Below, piece by piece: positions 25,154 through 35,163 of a DNA stretch of 64,000 nt. Made by a program: the position numbers and the translations under genes. This DNA comes from Flavobacterium phragmitis. GTDB lineage: Bacteria; Bacteroidota; Bacteroidia; Flavobacteriales; Flavobacteriaceae. Each line of letters starts with the position of its first letter. The first letter of the stretch is position 1. The stretch is taken from the NCBI RefSeq assembly GCF_900112575.1, contig NZ_FOMH01000001.1, positions 62,001-126,000 on the forward strand, given 5' to 3'. Below the pieces are notes generated by a model, which worked only from the letters and a program-made list of their open reading frames with translations, did not search any database and was not told where the DNA came from.

Positions 25154-25807
25154 TTAGATTAGCATCTCAGGAATTTCTCCTTCAATAATCAAATCAGCTT
25201 CGGTTGAAGCGATGATGTGTTCGACTGAAACACCTGGCGCTCTTTCTAAGAGCTTAAAACCTTTTCCTGTTACTTCGAGCACTGCGAGCTCCGTTACGAC
25301 CTTTTTAACGCATCCTACGCCCGTTAATGGCAAAGTGCATCTTTTTAAGATTTTTGACTCTCCAGCTTTGTTTACGTGCATCATGGCAACAATAATATTT
25401 TCTGCAGAAGCAACTAAATCCATAGCGCCTCCCATTCCTTTTACCATTTTACCCGGAATTTTCCAATTGGCGATATCTCCATTTTCAGAAACTTCCATCG
25501 CGCCTAGAATCGTTAAATCGACTTTCTGGCTTCGTATCATTCCAAAGCTAAAAGCGGAATCAAAGAAACTTGCTCCAGGAAGCGTTGTAATAGTCTGCTT
25601 TCCTGCATTAATAATATCGGCATCTTCTTCTCCTTCAAAAGGAAAAGGCCCCATTCCGAGAACACCGTTTTCACTTTGAAATTCTACCGCTATATCTTCT
25701 CTAACATAATTTGCAACCAAAGTTGGAATTCCAATTCCAAGATTCACGAAATAACGGTCTTTTACTTCTTTTGCAATTCGTTTTGCTATATCTTCTTTTG
25801 TTAACAT
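25154..25807 (-). CDS. scoB: 3-oxoacid CoA-transferase subunit B
   Basis: 217 residues. The subunit B motif SENGVLGMGP carries the catalytic Glu that forms the CoA thioester, and the N-terminal RYFVNLGIGIPTLVANY is the family signature. The GAMEVSENGDIANW segment is also typical. With the upstream ScoA it moves CoA between succinyl-CoA and acetoacetate or a similar 3-oxoacid, feeding ketone or branched-chain breakdown into central metabolism. ScoA lies immediately upstream on the same strand with an 82-base gap filled by a repeat. Confidence 0.95.
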   Translation of the reverse strand: MLTKEDIAKRIAKEVKDRYFVNLGIGIPTLVANYVREDIAVEFQSENGVLGMGPFPFEGEEDADIINAGKQTITTLPGASFFDSAFSFGMIRSQKVDLTILGAMEVSENGDIANWKIPGKMVKGMGGAMDLVASAENIIVAMMHVNKAGESKILKRCTLPLTGVGCVKKVVTELAVLEVTGKGFKLLERAPGVSVEHIIASTEADLIIEGEIPEMLI

Positions 25808-25889
25808 ATCTCTAATGTGTCAATTTGATAATTAGATAATTTCAAAACGTAATTTAAAAAATTATCTAATTGTCCCTTTTTCTCATTAT
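25808..25889. repeat. ATTATCTAATT inverted repeat between scoA and scoB
   Basis: GATAATTAGATAATTT and AAATTATCTAATTG face each other across a short AT-rich centre, with a further ATTATCTAATT at the end. It lies inside the scoA-scoB unit, so it would be transcribed as a hairpin. Confidence 0.65.
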
Positions 25890-26591
25890 CTAATTCTTAG
25901 CTCTTACTGTTCGTTGTTCAATTCTCTTTTCAAATTTCTCTCCCTGAAAGATACGCTGTACCATAATTCCCGGAACATGAATTTGATTTGGATCTAATGA
26001 ACCAACTGGAACCAATTCTTCAACCTCGGCAATTGTAATTTTTCCTGCACCTGCCATACACGCATTGAAGTTTCTTGCTGTTCCTTTGAAGATTAAATTT
26101 CCAGCTTCGTCACCTTTCCAGGCCTTTACGATAGCAAAATCTGCTTTGAAAGCTTCTTCCATAATATGCATTTTCCCGTTGAATTCTCTGGCTTCTTTTC
26201 CTTCAGCCACTTCTGTTCCATAACCTGCCGGCGTGAAGAAAGCTGGAATTCCAGCCTGTGCTGCACGACAACGTTCTGCTAGAGTTCCTTGTGGCGTCAA
26301 TTCAACTTCCAATTCTCCAGAAAGCATCTGACGTTCAAATTCTGCATTTTCACCCACGTAAGAAGAAATCATTTTTTTGATTTGCTTCTTTTGCAATAAC
26401 AACCCCAAACCAAAATCGTCAACTCCTGCATTGTTTGAAATACAAGTTAAATCAGAAATTGATGTATTTACCAAAGCTGCAATTGTATTTTCAGGAATAC
26501 CACATAATCCGAAACCGCCAAACATAATGGTCATCCCACTTTCAATTCCGTTAATAGCATCCTGAACGTTATTTACTTTTTTTGTTATCAT
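25890..26591 (-). CDS. scoA: 3-oxoacid CoA-transferase subunit A
   Basis: 233 residues. The glycine-rich CoA-binding motif appears as [15 protein letters not shown] near residues 22-36. Further on are [29 protein letters not shown] and [11 protein letters not shown], all standard for the alpha subunit of succinyl-CoA:3-ketoacid CoA-transferase. It is the first gene of the scoA-scoB pair. The region upstream contains the terminator of the PBP1A operon, so scoAB has its own promoter, which was not located with confidence. Confidence 0.95.
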   Translation of the reverse strand: MITKKVNNVQDAINGIESGMTIMFGGFGLCGIPENTIAALVNTSISDLTCISNNAGVDDFGLGLLLQKKQIKKMISSYVGENAEFERQMLSGELEVELTPQGTLAERCRAAQAGIPAFFTPAGYGTEVAEGKEAREFNGKMHIMEEAFKADFAIVKAWKGDEAGNLIFKGTARNFNACMAGAGKITIAEVEELVPVGSLDPNQIHVPGIMVQRIFQGEKFEKRIEQRTVRAKN

Positions 26592-26680
26592 AACAAACTG
26601 TCTTTATTACTGTATATTTTTTGATAAAAATAAGATTTTTAGATTGAATTATAACGATTTCGTAAAAATAAAACCCAAAT

Positions 26681-26724
26681 AAAAATCCCTTTACTAATCT
26701 TATACAAAAGAGCAGTAAAGGGAT
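26681..26724 (-). terminator. intrinsic terminator of the ricT-gldH-PBP1A operon (minus strand)
   Basis: ATCCCTTTACT (26685-26695) pairs with AGTAAAGGGAT (26714-26724). On the minus strand the hairpin is followed by TTTTT. It lies 35 bases after the PBP1A stop. Confidence 0.85.
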
Positions 26725-26758
26725 GATATATAATTAGTTGACTCTTATTGCAACATTA

Positions 26759-29065
26759 TTACAATGCAAATTCATCTGTATTTTGTTCTGTGTCTGTAGT
26801 ATCTTTTACAATTACTGGTCTTTGATAACAGTCCACTTTTATAGAAAGGTTTGCTGGGCGCTCAAATTCTGCTTTAGAAATCTGAAGGTTTTTATCGGCA
26901 TAACATTTTTTCATGAAATAACCCCAAATTGGCAAAGCCGCTGTCGCTCCTTGTCCATAAGTCAAACTTTTAAAACGAGCAGAACGATCTTCACATCCAA
27001 CCCAAACTCCAGTTACTAAGTTCGGAACCATTCCCATAAACCAACCATCAGATTGATTTTGTGTTGTACCCGTTTTACCCGCAATAGGATTTGTAAACAT
27101 GTATGGATAACCTGTCCAGCGATTATCTCCGCTTCCTCCACCTTGAGTACGTAAACGCACACCAGAACCACTTTCTGTTACCCCTTGAAGTAATTTGATT
27201 ACGGCAAAAGCAATATCTTTATTTAAAACGTCGTGAGACTCCGGAATCGGTTCGTAAATAACTTCACCGCTTTTGTTCTCAATTCTGCTTAAAAACTGTG
27301 GTTTTACATAAACTCCTTGGTTTGCGAATGTACTATAAGCCGCAACCATATCTTCAACTGTAATATCAACGGCTCCTAAGGCAATTGAAGGCTGAACCGG
27401 AATTTCTGTTTTAACTCCTAATTTTTTAGTCAATTCTACAACTGCTTCTGGACTTGTTCTGTCAATTAATTTAGCAGAAACTGTATTGATAGAAGCCGCT
27501 AGAGCTTGTTTTAAAGTAACCATACCTCTGTATCTGTAATCAGAGTTTCTTGGTTCCCAATCAGCTGTAACATGATGACGTCCTTTATGAATCATAAATG
27601 GACCATCTAAAATAGAATCACAAGGAGACATATTCAATTCTTCAATAGCGGTTGCATAAACGAAAGGCTTAAAAGTAGAACCTACCTGTCTTGCTCCTTG
27701 TCCAACGTGATCGTATTGGAAATATTTATAGTTAATTCCTCCAACCCAAGCTTTGATTGCTCCAGTCTGAGGCTCCATTGACATTAAACCAGATTGTAAA
27801 AAGTGTTTGTAGTAACGGATAGAATCCAATGGTGTCATTGTAGTATCTCTTTCACCTTTCCAAGTAAAGACACGCATTTTTGTTTTTACTTTGAATGAAG
27901 CAATGATATCGTCTTCACTTTTATCCATTTCTTTCATCTGAGCCCAACGAACAGAATTTTTCATTGCCTGCATCATGATTCGCTCAGTTTCTGCTTGTGT
28001 GATGTTTACGAAAGGGGCATTTTTATTGGTTTTCTGTTCAATAAAAAACTGCTGTTGAAGGTTTTGCATATGTGCTGCAACAGCTTCCTCTGCATAAGAC
28101 TGCATTCTCGAATCTATTGTAGTGTAGATTTTAAGTCCGTCTTTGTAAATATCATAATCAGAACCATCAGGTTTTTTGTTTTCTGCAACCCATTTCTTCA
28201 TATAATCACGAAGATATTCTCTAAAATAAGTAGCAATACCTTCACGGTGGCTTTCCAATTTAAACTTTAAAGTAATTGGTAATGCTTTATACTTTTCTTT
28301 TTCAGACTCCGTAATCATCTTTGCTTTTACCATTTGACCTAGTACTACATCACGACGGTTTTTAACCCCAACAGGGTTTCGCAACGGATTATAGAGAGAG
28401 GAATTATTAAACATTCCAACCAATATCGCCGATTCGTCTATAGTTAAATCTTTAGGGTCTTTTGAAAAATAAGTTTGAGCAGCCGAACTTACGCCAACAG
28501 CATAATTTCCGAAATCATAAACGTTACAGTACATCGCTAAAATCTCATTTTTGGTATACTGTCTTTCCAAACGAATTGCAATAATCCATTCCTTTATCTT
28601 TTGTACGATTCTAAAAGGCAAAAAGCTAGACCCTCCTTTATGAAATAACTGTTTTGCCAATTGTTGCGTTAGAGTACTAGCTCCTCCATTTGTTCCCAGC
28701 GAAAAGGCAGCACGTAGAGTTCCACGACCATCAATTCCTGAATGTTCATAAAAACGAGCGTCCTCAGTTGCAACTAAAGCATCTACCAGATTTTTAGGTA
28801 AATCAGAATATTTAAGCTGGGATCTATTCGTTTTGAAGTATTTACCAAGCACTACTCCGTCAGAAGAAATAATTTCTGTTGCAAGGTTAGAATCTGGATT
28901 TTCTAAATCTTCAAAAGAAGGCATAGACCCAAAAAAGCCCCAAGAGGCAAATAAAAAGAAAGCTAAAATTCCCAGTAAGGTATATGCAAAAACCCTCCAG
29001 AATTTCTTTTTGTAATAATTAATATCCTTAACGTTTTTGGATTGATTGTTTTTTTTAGTAGCCAT
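26759..29065 (-). CDS. class A penicillin-binding protein 1A
   Basis: 768 residues: a cytoplasmic basic N-terminus, a membrane anchor (about 24-44), and a GT51 glycosyltransferase with catalytic Glu101 in VATEDARFYEH plus the STLTQQLAKQLF motif. A transpeptidase domain follows with Ser463 of STFK, an SxN motif as SIN and the KTGTT box at Lys664. It polymerises and crosslinks peptidoglycan on the outer face of the inner membrane. It is the last gene of ricT-gldH-PBP1A, 10 bases downstream of gldH, with a terminator beyond it. Confidence 0.96.
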   Translation of the reverse strand: MATKKNNQSKNVKDINYYKKKFWRVFAYTLLGILAFFLFASWGFFGSMPSFEDLENPDSNLATEIISSDGVVLGKYFKTNRSQLKYSDLPKNLVDALVATEDARFYEHSGIDGRGTLRAAFSLGTNGGASTLTQQLAKQLFHKGGSSFLPFRIVQKIKEWIIAIRLERQYTKNEILAMYCNVYDFGNYAVGVSSAAQTYFSKDPKDLTIDESAILVGMFNNSSLYNPLRNPVGVKNRRDVVLGQMVKAKMITESEKEKYKALPITLKFKLESHREGIATYFREYLRDYMKKWVAENKKPDGSDYDIYKDGLKIYTTIDSRMQSYAEEAVAAHMQNLQQQFFIEQKTNKNAPFVNITQAETERIMMQAMKNSVRWAQMKEMDKSEDDIIASFKVKTKMRVFTWKGERDTTMTPLDSIRYYKHFLQSGLMSMEPQTGAIKAWVGGINYKYFQYDHVGQGARQVGSTFKPFVYATAIEELNMSPCDSILDGPFMIHKGRHHVTADWEPRNSDYRYRGMVTLKQALAASINTVSAKLIDRTSPEAVVELTKKLGVKTEIPVQPSIALGAVDITVEDMVAAYSTFANQGVYVKPQFLSRIENKSGEVIYEPIPESHDVLNKDIAFAVIKLLQGVTESGSGVRLRTQGGGSGDNRWTGYPYMFTNPIAGKTGTTQNQSDGWFMGMVPNLVTGVWVGCEDRSARFKSLTYGQGATAALPIWGYFMKKCYADKNLQISKAEFERPANLSIKVDCYQRPVIVKDTTDTEQNTDEFAL

Positions 29066-29075
29066 ACCTATTTTT

Positions 29076-29555
29076 CTAATCTTTTTGTTCTATTCTAAAA
29101 CCAACGTCTGTAATTCCTTCTAAAGCTTCAACACCAGCAATTTTGCCTGATTTTCTAACGGCTTGTTTGATGTGAACTTGATATTTTCCTCTAAATTTTA
29201 CGTCTTCTTTGTAATAAAGTTTACTCTCTTTTATGTCTGAAAATCCATTTCCTAATAATGTTCCGTCTGGTTCAGCCATTTGGTATTCTAGGGTATCCAC
29301 TTTTGTAAATCCGTTTGGCATTTCCATTGAAACAATCAAAAACAAATTATTAAACGGATAATTGTTGTTGTCTCGTATGTTTACAAAAAGATTGTACTTT
29401 TTTGTAGAATCTAAAACCGGCAGATTAAAGCTTATAATACTGTCTTTGTGCCAAGCACTTCCAACAGATTTATATTCATCAAATACTCGCTTTTTATCAC
29501 AAGAAAAAAGAAGTATTGCTGCCAAAAGAAGAATCCAGCTATTTTTTATTCTCAT
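29076..29555 (-). CDS. gldH: gliding motility lipoprotein GldH
   Basis: 159 residues with a lipobox (ILLFSC, Cys at about residue 19) and the GldH pattern: DEYKSVGSAWHKDSIISF near the mature start, LFVNIRDNNNYPFNNLFLIV in the middle and a C-terminal GITDVGFRIE. GldH is one of the lipoproteins needed for Flavobacterium gliding and type IX secretion-linked motility. Its start overlaps the end of ricT by 17 bases, indicating coupling. The order ricT-gldH-PBP1A supports the assignment. Confidence 0.93.
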   Translation of the reverse strand: MRIKNSWILLLAAILLFSCDKKRVFDEYKSVGSAWHKDSIISFNLPVLDSTKKYNLFVNIRDNNNYPFNNLFLIVSMEMPNGFTKVDTLEYQMAEPDGTLLGNGFSDIKESKLYYKEDVKFRGKYQVHIKQAVRKSGKIAGVEALEGITDVGFRIEQKD

Positions 29556-30909
29556 TTTTAGTATTCGTTATTGTTTTTCTAGGTTCAGCAGATTTATTTT
29601 CATTTGAATTTTGCTTATTCGGATTGTTTTTATTCGAATTATGCTTTTTCTTATGATTTTGCTTATTAGGCTTATTCGCATTACCATTATTTGGATTGTT
29701 ATTCCCTGATGGCTTAGCGTTATTCGTATTTTTTTCCTGCTGTGGTTTTATTGGAGTTGCAACACCAGCAGTTTCAGCATTTTGTTTGCGTTTGCGGTTT
29801 GGTTTTTTCTTTCTTTTTGGCTGGTCGAAACGAGTCAAACTCTCTTGTCCCATTGCATTATTGAAATCTTTTTCAGGTTCTGCAACCACTTCAAGAGCAA
29901 AATCTTCCAGAGACGAAACTTTATTTTTCTGCTTGTTTTCTGCAATAATCTCCTTAACCTGATCAATTTTTAAAACGTGCCAGTTTGCAAAATTGTTGGT
30001 ATATGCAAACCACATTAATCCTTTAAAAATATCTTGTTTTTGGCAAACAGCATCACCTTTTTCAGTAATCAACTTCGTGTCATAATCCGGAAAATCTTTC
30101 AGCGCATCCATGTAAGTGTCTAACTCATAGTTTAGACAGCATTTTAATTTTCCACATTGACCTGCCAATTTCTGCGGATTCAATGATAACTGCTGATAAC
30201 GCGCTGCAGAAGTATTTACACTTCTAAAATCAGTCAACCAAGTTGAGCAGCAAAGTTCGCGTCCGCAAGAACCAACTCCACCTAAACGAGCCGCTTCCTG
30301 ACGGAAACCAACTTGCTTCATCTCTACTCTGGTACTGAATTCTTTCGCAAAATCTTTAATCAGCATTCTAAAATCGACACGATCATTTGCTGTGTAGTAA
30401 AATGTTGCTTTAGAACCGTCTCCCTGAAATTCGATATCCGAAATTTTCATTTCCAGTTTGTGCTGAATCGCCAATTCACGTGCACGAACTTTCATTGGTT
30501 CCTCACGATCGCGGGCAACAGACCAGATATCAATATCTTTTTGAGATGCTTTTCTATAGATTTTTGGCACATCATTACTTTCGTAATTCACTCCTTTTTT
30601 CTTCATTTGAATCTTTACCAATTCGCCTGTAAGAGTAACAATCCCAATATCATGACCTGGCGACGCTACAGTTGCTACAATATCGCCAATACTTAAAGTT
30701 AATTTTTCTGAATTTCTAAAAAATTCCTTACGTCCGTTTTTAAAACGAACCTCAACACAATCAAAAATCGCCTCTCCATTAGACGGACTCATGTTCGAAA
30801 GCCAGTCAAAAACCGTCAATTTATTGCAGCTATCGGTGCCGCAAGTCCCATTATTTTTACAACCTTTTGGTGCGCCACCATCTGAGGTTGAACAACTTGT
30901 ACATGCCAT
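29539..30909 (-). CDS. ricT: RicT/PSP1-domain protein
   Basis: 456 residues. The N-terminus is Cys-rich (MACTSCSTSD, then CKNNGTCGTDSC). The PSP1 domain spans about 50-200. The family's Cys signature GSCGRELCCSTWL follows, then GQCGKLKCCLNYE at about residues 215-265. RicT (YaaT) binds Fe-S clusters with RicA and RicF in Bacillus and affects RNA processing; partners here are unknown. From about residue 365 the tail is low complexity, rich in Asn, Lys and Gln, about 90 residues long. It is the first gene of an operon with gldH. TATCTTTA at 30964-30971 on the minus strand resembles a -7 element. Confidence 0.92.
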   Translation of the reverse strand: MACTSCSTSDGGAPKGCKNNGTCGTDSCNKLTVFDWLSNMSPSNGEAIFDCVEVRFKNGRKEFFRNSEKLTLSIGDIVATVASPGHDIGIVTLTGELVKIQMKKKGVNYESNDVPKIYRKASQKDIDIWSVARDREEPMKVRARELAIQHKLEMKISDIEFQGDGSKATFYYTANDRVDFRMLIKDFAKEFSTRVEMKQVGFRQEAARLGGVGSCGRELCCSTWLTDFRSVNTSAARYQQLSLNPQKLAGQCGKLKCCLNYELDTYMDALKDFPDYDTKLITEKGDAVCQKQDIFKGLMWFAYTNNFANWHVLKIDQVKEIIAENKQKNKVSSLEDFALEVVAEPEKDFNNAMGQESLTRFDQPKRKKKPNRKRKQNAETAGVATPIKPQQEKNTNNAKPSGNNNPNNGNANKPNKQNHKKKHNSNKNNPNKQNSNENKSAEPRKTITNTKNENKK

Positions 30910-31207
30910 AATTATATATGTAGTGCCACCAGAATGTGGCTTAAGTTCATAAACGTTTGATCGGTAAAGATAGTATTTTTTTTATTTGGCTATTTATAGA
31001 TTAATTCTAAAGGGTTGTTAAATAAAAAAATGCTTTGATTTAAAAAAATAACATTTTAAAAATTCTATGCTTTTACTATTCTTTTCTGCTTTAAACAGCA
31101 AACAAAACAAAAGACTTATTCTTTCTTTTTTATGACTTATTATGGTCATTTAGAATAACTTTCAATACTATTTTGCACTTTTTGCAATAACTTAAATCTA
31201 TTAAAAA
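30910..31207. other. intergenic region, start of the accessory stretch
   Basis: About 300 AT-rich bases between ricT (-) and the first accessory gene (+). It holds the ricT promoter region at its left end. I see no gene or repeat in the rest. Confidence 0.6.
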
Positions 31208-31519
31208 ATGGAAGATTTGTATTTTTCAATTGATAAAAATGTCAAAAAAATTTCTCTAAAATTGCAACGTAAATCTTGGGAATTAAATATTCATGGATGG
31301 AATTTTGAAATTGACTTACTTCAAGATTTATTCAAAACAAATTGGGCAGATAGAAAAACAATTAAAGTTGGAAAATCAGCAAATACAAGTGCGTATTGGA
31401 CTATGGAAGGAGAAAATGTTATAATAATGACAGGTAATGATGATGAGACTTGGGATTTTGCAGTCATCATTTCATCTAAAAAATTAAATGATATAATTGG
31501 AAAATTCTGCAGCATTTAA
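31208..31519 (+). CDS. small hypothetical protein
   Basis: 103 residues, soluble, no family recognised. Alternating strands (DLYFSIDKNVKKISLKL, WELNIHGWNFEIDLL) and a late TWDFAVIISSKKL strand suggest a compact alpha/beta fold. Size, solubility and position among other small orphan genes resemble immunity proteins of contact-dependent toxins, but no toxin gene is present, so this is only a suggestion. It is followed 60 bases later by a YcxB-like membrane protein gene. Confidence 0.55.
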   Translation: MEDLYFSIDKNVKKISLKLQRKSWELNIHGWNFEIDLLQDLFKTNWADRKTIKVGKSANTSAYWTMEGENVIIMTGNDDETWDFAVIISSKKLNDIIGKFCSI

Positions 31520-31579
31520 GAAAACAGATAAGATAAAAAATGATTAATGACTTAGAAAAGTTTAGAGAAAAAGAGTAAT

Positions 31580-32131
31580 ATGGTAGAAAACATCACATTT
31601 ATATTTAATAGTAAAGTAGCACTAGATATGCTTTTATATAATGCTTCAAAATCAGAACAATTCAGGAAATCAAGAAAAACCAGCCGTTTCATATTTATAA
31701 GCATTATTTTGCTGATCAGTTTACTTTTTATAAAATTTAACCTCCTTATTTCAGTTTGTTTCATGGCATTAGGAGTCATCTCGTTTATCGTTTTTCCTCA
31801 ATATCTGGGCTATTACTATAAAAAGCATTTTTCTAAAATAATTAAAACGGAAGACTATAAAAACCGTATTGATCAATCGTTCAACATTTCTTTCAACAAT
31901 GAATTTATTGAAGTTAAAAATAATCATATTCAGGCGAAACACAACGTTGGAAATTTTGAATACATATCTGAAACTAACGAATATTTTTTTATAAAACTAA
32001 AAGCTGGTGATTTTTTAGCTTATCCCAAAGAACAGATTAATGATTTTGATACACTTAAAACCTATTTTAAAAACATCTGTACCAAAAATAAAATAGAATA
32101 TAAAAATGAATATGGCTGGAAGTGGAAATGA
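31580..32131 (+). CDS. YcxB-like membrane protein
   Basis: 183 residues. A short N-terminal strand and helix precede two adjacent membrane segments (about residues 36-52 and 54-75: FIFISIILLISLLFIKF and LLISVCFMALGVISFIVF). A cytoplasmic C-terminal domain follows with repeated strands (FNISFNNEFIEVKNN, EYISETNEYFFIKL, GDFLAYPKEQI). This two-helix plus beta domain pattern is that of the YcxB-like family (PF14317 type), whose function is not known. It is probably anchored in the inner membrane. Confidence 0.75.
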   Translation: MVENITFIFNSKVALDMLLYNASKSEQFRKSRKTSRFIFISIILLISLLFIKFNLLISVCFMALGVISFIVFPQYLGYYYKKHFSKIIKTEDYKNRIDQSFNISFNNEFIEVKNNHIQAKHNVGNFEYISETNEYFFIKLKAGDFLAYPKEQINDFDTLKTYFKNICTKNKIEYKNEYGWKWK

Positions 32132-32406
32132 AAAATCAAAAAACTCCAATCAAATCAGGATTTCATATCCTATTTTAATTATTGCCATTATAATTTCATT
32201 TGAATCAATGTTTCTACCAAAATCTAAATTAAAAAACTCCCAAAAACCCTATTCTGTAAGTTTTACGACTTAAACTGTCATTTTTAATTTTTATCCTGAA
32301 ATATATTTACGAATTTTATGTTTTATCTTACAGCATCATTTGCGAAGTCAATAATTACAAAGCAAATTGCTATTAAAATTTATCATCATTTTTAAATATA
32401 TTTCAA

Positions 32407-33588
32407 ATGCAAACACAAAACCAGATTGAAAATTTCCTTTTTCAGGGAAAATTTGACGAGGCCAGAGAATGTCTAAATAACGGAGAAACTTTTAACGAAC
32501 AATATCTTAAAAACAACTTTTCTCAAATCGCCGCCAAAATAATCGAAGCCAAAGAAATTGATTTTATCGAAAGATTCATAAAAGCCGGTTTTATTGAAAC
32601 GGATATCTACGAATTGGACAGTTTTGATAAATCAATCTTCAATCCTCTTTCCCGAAATATCAAAAATGATGATGCATCTCTTTCTTTCTTCAAAGAAATC
32701 ATGTCAAAAGTCGATAATGTGAATGACGAAATCAGTGATCAGACTTTGTTGGGATACTGCATCGAGAAAGAAGCCGTTCCGGAAGTCATTAAAATCTTAA
32801 TAGAAGATTTCGGCTGTAATGCCAATTATAAAAACAATGCACAAGAAAATTTGATTCATAAAATCGTAAATAATTATTCTTTGAATGCTGAAAAAGGTAT
32901 AGCGTATATCAAAACCCTTCTTGAAAACGGAGTTGACATCAATGATAAAAATGTAGTTGGTACAACGCCTTTGATGTACGCTATTAAAAGGCATAAAAAA
33001 GAATACATTCCGATGTTATTAGAAAACGGAGCTGATCCAAATGAAAAAGACAATCAGGAAAACAGTTCGTTTTATTATGCTGTTGGCGAGCAGTTTTCGA
33101 TTCCGATGTATGAAATTCTGGCCGAATCATCTTCAGCCGATTTCAACAGCATCAATAAAGACGGAAGAACTTTGCTAACTGAATTTATCCGAATGATGTC
33201 TGATTCTGAGTATGACCTAAATTCACTTCAAAGATTATTATCAGATGGTGCCGACTTAAATCACTGTGCTACTTATTACGGAAATCCAAAATCGGGTATT
33301 GATTATATTGCTGAAAAGAAATCGGGTATTCTAAAATCGGCATTAGACAGCGGATCGATTGATGTGAACGAACAGGACAACGAAGGAAATACCATTTTAC
33401 ACAAAGTCTGTGCTTTCAATGTAAACTATGACGCAGAAGCTGCCAAAGAAATTTACAGAAAAGTAAAACTGCTTCTTGAAAATGGCGCTGATAAAGATAT
33501 TACAAACGATAAAGACGAAACCGCTCTTACGCTTGCTTCTACAGATAATTTGAAAATAAAAACGGTTGAGCTTCTAATGAAAGCTTAA
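32407..33588 (+). CDS. ankyrin-repeat protein
   Basis: 393 residues, no signal peptide, so cytoplasmic. The first ~140 residues are helical and only weakly ankyrin-like. Clear repeats follow: IAYIKTLLENGVDINDKN, TTPLMYAIKRHKKEYIPMLL and ENGADPNEKD. Later repeats include RTLLTEFIRMM, LQRLLSDGADLN, NTILHKVCAF and VKLLLENGADKDITND with ETALTLAS. These are protein-binding solenoids; the partner is unknown. A repeat element (33619-33776) separates it from a second ankyrin gene on the same strand. Confidence 0.88.
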   Translation: MQTQNQIENFLFQGKFDEARECLNNGETFNEQYLKNNFSQIAAKIIEAKEIDFIERFIKAGFIETDIYELDSFDKSIFNPLSRNIKNDDASLSFFKEIMSKVDNVNDEISDQTLLGYCIEKEAVPEVIKILIEDFGCNANYKNNAQENLIHKIVNNYSLNAEKGIAYIKTLLENGVDINDKNVVGTTPLMYAIKRHKKEYIPMLLENGADPNEKDNQENSSFYYAVGEQFSIPMYEILAESSSADFNSINKDGRTLLTEFIRMMSDSEYDLNSLQRLLSDGADLNHCATYYGNPKSGIDYIAEKKSGILKSALDSGSIDVNEQDNEGNTILHKVCAFNVNYDAEAAKEIYRKVKLLLENGADKDITNDKDETALTLASTDNLKIKTVELLMKA

Positions 33589-33618
33589 ACTTTTCCAGAT
33601 GGTTAAATAAAAAACAAC

Positions 33619-33776
33619 TTAAACACATAGAAACATAGATTTTTATTTGTGAACAAAAGAAATTAGAAAGAAACTAGTTTCTTACGCATAGTCCCGATAG
33701 CTATCTGGAATGTGAATTTATGCAAGTGAAACGCCTTCTTTTAAGTTTCCAGAGAACTATGTTTCTATGTGTTTAA
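33619..33776. repeat. palindromic repeat with ACACATAGAAACATAG arms, copy 1
   Basis: Left arm 33619-33643 (TTAAACACATAGAAACATAG) is inverted at 33755-33776. The interior contains ATGCAAGTGAAACGCCTT (about 33719-33736), which is conserved in copy 2 at 60586-60723, and a palindrome TCCCGATAGCTATCTGGA at 33692-33709. Confidence 0.88.
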
Positions 33777-33802
33777 TAATAATTATATAAAACTAAGATT
33801 CT

Positions 33803-35152
33803 ATGTCAATGTCATTTATAATTGCCTGCGAAAACGGCAACCGAAAAATAGCTGAATTGTTACTTCAAAACAAAGAAGTAGATGTAAAATATACCGACGA
33901 AAAAGGAAGAACCGCTCTTCATTATGCCGCACACAGAGGTTATCTGGATATTGTGAAAATATTGTGCGAAGACGGTGCCGATATCGATTATGAAGATCAT
34001 GCGGGAGAGACGCCTTTGTTCTTTGCTTGTCTTCAAAAGCAAAAACAAACTGCTTTGTATCTTTTGGAAAACGGAGCCAAAATAGAAATCAATGATAAAA
34101 ACGGTAATAGCCTGTTGCACTTGACTGTACAGACTGCTCAGGTTGAAATTGCAACAAAGTTGCTTGAGGCAGGAGTTGATGTTAATTTACTGAATAACAA
34201 TGGAGAAACTCCACTTCTACTAGCTTCGGCAAGATTAAACAGAGAGATTATACAATTACTTTTAGACAAAGGTGCAGACATTAATGTGACCGATAAACAA
34301 GGCAATACGCCATTGCTTTATGCTTGTTACACCAAATCATTACCTATGGTAACTTTACTTTTGGACAACGGTGCTGATGTGAATCATGCCAATCATTCGG
34401 GCGAAAATGCACTTTTAATTGCCTGTTATGAAACCAATAGGATACTGGCGAAATTATTAGTCGAAAGAGGCGCTGATGTATTTACTTCCAATAACAATGG
34501 TTATTCTCCAATTTGGTACGCTTGTGCGAATAATCAAAAGGAAATTGTGGCTTTGTTTTTAGAAAACGGAGTTGATGTCAATTACAGCAAACCAGTTGCA
34601 GGAGACACTTCGTCTATGAACGATTATCTGGATTGGGTGGTAAGTGCTTCAAACATTTCCAACGATTCGAGTTTCACATTAAACAACAGTTACAATTATG
34701 GCGGAGAAAGTCTGCTTCATGTTGCCACCAAAAAAGGAAACCTCAGCATGGTAAAGTTAATTATTGAAACCGGAGCCAATATCAATATTCAGGACGAATC
34801 TGGAAATACACCTTTGCATTACAGTGCCGCAAACGGAAAAAAAGATGTAGTAAAATATCTTCTTGACAACAAAGCTGATGCGTCTATCGTAAACGTAAAA
34901 GAACAAAAAGCAATTGATTATTCGAATGTAAAAGGCTTTAATGAAATTACAGAACTGATTCTAAAATATGCTCCATCAGGAACAGTTGTAACTCCAATTC
35001 AGACCACACAAACTGAAACACCAAAATCCGAAGCTTCAAATTCGATGGAAACGAAGAAAAAGGCTTTATTAGATTTGAAAGAACTTCTAGATGCCGGAAT
35101 TTTAACATCAGAAGAATTTGATGCTGAGAAAAATAAAATTTTAAAAGGATAA
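33803..35152 (+). CDS. ankyrin-repeat protein with C-terminal SHOCT domain
   Basis: 449 residues, cytoplasmic. About eleven ankyrin repeats fill residues 1-390, many near consensus (GRTALHYAAHRGYLDIVKIL, GETPLLLASARL, GNTPLHYSAANGKKDVVKYL). One repeat around residue 270-300 is interrupted by an insert (AGDTSSMNDYLDW...). A Ser/Thr-rich linker leads to a SHOCT-type domain at about 422-449: LLDLKELLDAGILTSEEFDAEK followed by KILKG. SHOCT domains often mark oligomerisation or membrane association. A lipoprotein gene starts 11 bases later, so the two are probably one operon and may act together. Confidence 0.9.
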   Translation: MSMSFIIACENGNRKIAELLLQNKEVDVKYTDEKGRTALHYAAHRGYLDIVKILCEDGADIDYEDHAGETPLFFACLQKQKQTALYLLENGAKIEINDKNGNSLLHLTVQTAQVEIATKLLEAGVDVNLLNNNGETPLLLASARLNREIIQLLLDKGADINVTDKQGNTPLLYACYTKSLPMVTLLLDNGADVNHANHSGENALLIACYETNRILAKLLVERGADVFTSNNNGYSPIWYACANNQKEIVALFLENGVDVNYSKPVAGDTSSMNDYLDWVVSASNISNDSSFTLNNSYNYGGESLLHVATKKGNLSMVKLIIETGANINIQDESGNTPLHYSAANGKKDVVKYLLDNKADASIVNVKEQKAIDYSNVKGFNEITELILKYAPSGTVVTPIQTTQTETPKSEASNSMETKKKALLDLKELLDAGILTSEEFDAEKNKILKG

Positions 35153-35163
35153 ATAAACACGAA